Below, piece by piece: positions 61,953 to 64,000 of a stretch of 64,000 nt of DNA. A program made the translations under genes and the position numbers. Source of the DNA: AP-15 sp963703855 (GTDB taxonomy: Bacteria > Pseudomonadota > Alphaproteobacteria > ATCC43930 > CGMCC-115725); the NCBI GenBank assembly GCA_963703855.1, contig CAVPFW010000015.1, positions 614,945 through 678,944 of the forward strand, read 5' to 3'. The notes below the pieces were generated by a model. That model was not told the DNA's origin. It searched no databases and was given only the letters and a program-made list of their open reading frames with translations. Position 1 is the first letter of the stretch. Each line of letters starts with the position of its first letter.

Positions 61953-62780
61953 ATGTCCTTATCGCTCATGTTTGTCATCCCGGCAGTGCTGATTGTAGCC
62001 TTCGGTCTGATCACCGCTACCGTAAAGATTCTGCGCCAATATGAACGAGCTGTAGTCTTTACTCTGGGAAGATTTGAAGGGGTTAAAGGGCCGGGCCTGG
62101 TTCTGCTGATCCCCTTCTTCCAGGAAATGGTGCGGGTGGATCTGCGCATTCAGGTCATCGAGATCCCGACCCAGGACGTGATCTCGCACGACAACGTCTC
62201 GATGAAGGTCGACGCGGTGCTCTACTTAACGTGGTCGATCCCGAGCGGGCCATCATCCAGGTTCAGTCCTACCTTCCCGCCACCGTCATGCTCGCGCAGA
62301 CGACGCTACGCGCAGTACTGGGACAGCATGAGCTCGACGAGATGCTGTCTGAACGCAAAAAGCTCAGTGCCGACGTCCAGAGCATCCTCGACACCCAAAC
62401 CGAAACCTGGGGGATCAAGGTCACCAATGTCGAGATCAGAACCGTCGAAGTCACCGACAACATGGTACGTGCGATCGCCAAACAGGCAGAGGCGGAACGC
62501 GACCGGCGCGCCAAGGTCATCCATGCGGAAGCCGAGTTTCAGGCCTCGCAAACCCTGGTCAACGCCGCCAAATCTTCTCGACATTCCCGGCTGCCATGCA
62601 GTTGCGCTACCTGCAAACGTTGACCGAGATCGGCGCCGAACAGAATTCCACGATCGTCTTCCCGATGCGATCGACATCATCAAGCCGTTCCTCGAGCTGT
62701 TTGAAAAATCCGGCAAGCCGGCAAGCGCGAACGGTGACGCTCGGATTTCGCCTCTGAAGGAAACCCCGTTGGGGGTGTGA
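61953..62780 (+). pseudogene. Slipin/SPFH (band 7) protein, frameshifted
   Basis: The ATG at 61953 starts LSLMFVIPAVLIVAFGLITA (membrane anchor) and LRQYERAVVFTLGRFEGVKG PGL, LLIPFFQEMVRVDLRIQVIE and IPTQDVISHDNVSMKVDAVL, the band 7 domain. Near 62235 it moves to VVDPERAIIQVQSYLPATVM, LSERKKLSADVQSILDTQTE and VTDNMVRAIAKQAEAERDRR, then near 62570 to AMQLRYLQTLTEIGAEQNST, then near 62660 to IDIIKPFLELFEKSGKPA. Slipins are raft-type membrane scaffolds of about 255 residues. Three indels break it here. Confidence 0.85.
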
Positions 62781-62903
62781 GGAAGGCAACCGCTCCCTCG
62801 GATCGCTACGCTCCGACCTGGCTAACGATCGCCGATTTTCATTGGCCAATTAACGGCAACCCAGGGTCCGCCGGATCGCAATCGCAGAAAGGAAAAACCC
62901 ACA

Positions 62904-63795
62904 ATGAAACGCTCTACTCTAGTCGGATTCCGAACATCATGCTTTTTGCTTGGTCTTGGCCTCGCCTCCCCGCTCCTCGCGGCCGAACCTCAAGCAGCCC
63001 GCACGGCGAACCCGCCGTCTCCAGCCTCCGCTATCAAGCCCGCGGAGAAGTGTCTTAACCGATCTGCGCGCCTTCGACAGCCAGATGCGGAAGGACGGCT
63101 ACTGGCTGGGCAAGTCCGGCTATGGGTATGGCTATCCGATGGATGGACCCCGGCTACGGGTACGGCTATCCGATGGGCGGCGGCCTGGAGCCAACCGCGA
63201 CCGGTTACCAGGACGCGCGGCCGGGCTACGACGTCCGCACACTCATCGCCGCCGCGAACGTCACGCCCGGGGCGGGGGAGAACAACAGTGCGAGGACGTG
63301 CTCGCCACGACCCGCGATACCTACAAACTCTACGTGGCTAACGTGCACAGCCGCGGAGTCCCGATGGCGAATGTGCCGAGCTGGCAGCAGCAGCAGATCG
63401 CCGCCGCGCAGCCGGTCACCGCCAACAACACCTCCTTCCGCTCCGATCAGCTGCTCGGGGGCGCGGTGCGCAACCCGCAGAACGAGGCTCTCGGCAGCAT
63501 TGAAGACATCGTGATGAGCCCGCAGACCGGCAAGATCGTTTACCTGGTGATCGCCCGGGGCGGGGTTTTGGGGTTCGACGAAAAATATGCCCCGGTCCCC
63601 TGGGAGGACTTCAAGGTAACCCCGACCGCGAGCCTCTTGGTGCTCGACACCACCAAGAGCGTCATGGAGGCCGCGCCGCTGGTGAGCCATGACCAATTCG
63701 CGACCCCCGGTCATTTCGATCAGGAGAGCGGGAAGGTGGACGCCTTCTGGAAGACGCATCTCACGACCAATGGCACCATCGGAACCAACGGCTGA
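62904..63795 (+). pseudogene. Exported PRC-barrel domain protein, frameshifted
   Basis: The ATG at 62904 gives a signal peptide (FRTSCFLLGLGLASPLLAAE) and EPQAARTANPPSP. The next frame carries LTDLRAFDSQMRKDGYWLGK SGYGYGYPMD, a third GYQDARPGYDVRTLIAAANV, and finally the long frame CEDVLATTRDTYKLYVANVH, SFRSDQLLGGAVRNPQNEAL GSIEDIVM and GKIVYLVIARGGVLGFDEKY AVPWEDF-like text with the PRC-barrel motif G-x-V-x-N...L-G-x-I-x-D...V-A-Y-x-V-I-x-x-G-G. It would be about 290 residues and act in the periplasm. A second PRC-barrel gene follows. Confidence 0.75.
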
Positions 63796-63849
63796 TCCCA
63801 GCCTTCCTACCCGCGTCTGCAGAACGGTTGACGGTAAGAGGAGTGCGAA

Positions 63850-64000
63850 ATGTTGTGGCATGCGTCAGCAATCAATGGTTACGCCATTGAGGCAAGCGAT
63901 GGCGATATTGGCAAGGTCAGCGACTTCCTGTTCGATCAGCGCCAGTTGGCTGGTGCGTTGGCTGGTCGTCGATACCGGAAATTGGCTCTCCGGTCGCAAG
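63850..64000 (+). pseudogene. PRC-barrel domain protein, partial at the window edge, apparent frameshift
   Basis: The ATG at 63850 has AAGAGGAG before it. MLWHASAINGYAIEASDGDI and GKVSDFLFDQ are the start of a cytoplasmic PRC-barrel protein. From about 63945 the family text is in another frame: SWLVRWLVVDTGNWLSGRK (W-x-V-R-Y-L-V-V-D-T-G-x-W-L-x-G-R-x-V). The gene runs off the right edge. Confidence 0.7.

Overview
The window reads as a piece of a high-GC alphaproteobacterial chromosome. The strongest evidence is a circularly permuted, two-piece tmRNA gene (ssrA) of the alphaproteobacterial type, sitting next to an alphaproteobacterial SspB. FAD-dependent thymidylate synthase (ThyX), a long class I fumarase and a pqiABC locus fit the same picture. 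Genus cannot be fixed from sequence alone; a soil or water member of the Rhodospirillales/Hyphomicrobiales sphere with many insertion sequences is a reasonable guess.

Layout. (1) 0-15.4 kb is accessory: a few intact metabolic genes (MFS carrier, a 673-residue D-aminoacylase-type amidohydrolase carrying an inserted Rieske domain, a PEP mutase/isocitrate lyase-type enzyme, a cupin, a GlcG-like protein, an alpha/beta hydrolase) lie among fragments of transposases, integrases, DUF2161, MNT and TPR genes, and a decayed ISNCY-type insertion sequence. (2) 15.6-29.5 kb is the ordered, undamaged core: thyX, pqiABC, ssrA-sspB, fumarase, an ECF sigma / anti-sigma / periplasmic sensor cassette, a secreted metallophosphoesterase, and upp-urc4-urc1 for URC-type pyrimidine breakdown. 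(3) 30-33.6 kb holds several genes whose frames are broken (radical SAM, MarR-GNAT) plus a secreted GlcG-like protein and an enoyl-CoA hydratase remnant. (4) 33.7-44.6 kb is again mostly intact: recX, a DHA2-type drug exporter, prpE, a frameshifted sugar-isomerase-like TIM barrel, two tandem Tat-exported solute-binding proteins, a DUF4189 protein and an SMP-30 family lactonase. (5) At 44.74 kb the 3' half of a tRNA-Val(GAC) marks the edge of a decayed integrative element with an integrase tail, a broken higB beside an intact higA, and several interrupted hypothetical genes. (6) 48.2-56.7 kb is a pile of nested mobile-element scars around a PEP-CTERM protein gene, a truncated RES toxin and one complete IS21-family element. 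(7) 56.8-64 kb has a LysE exporter, a complete IS1380-family element with a CTAG target duplication, and recognisable but multiply frameshifted dodecin, GH15 glucoamylase, slipin and PRC-barrel genes.

How genes work together: ssrA and sspB form the trans-translation tag and its ClpXP delivery adaptor; pqiA-pqiB-pqiC overlap by GTGA and encode an inner-membrane/periplasmic MCE lipid-transfer complex; sigma, anti-sigma and CnrX/CpxP-like sensor form an envelope-stress circuit; upp, urc4 and urc1 are the uracil catabolism set. The clearest oddity is the Rieske-containing amidohydrolase at 4.36-6.38 kb. The uneven distribution of frameshifts (none in the core block, many in 30-33.6 and 56.8-64 kb) may be real gene decay or uncorrected sequencing indels; the sequence alone cannot tell these apart.
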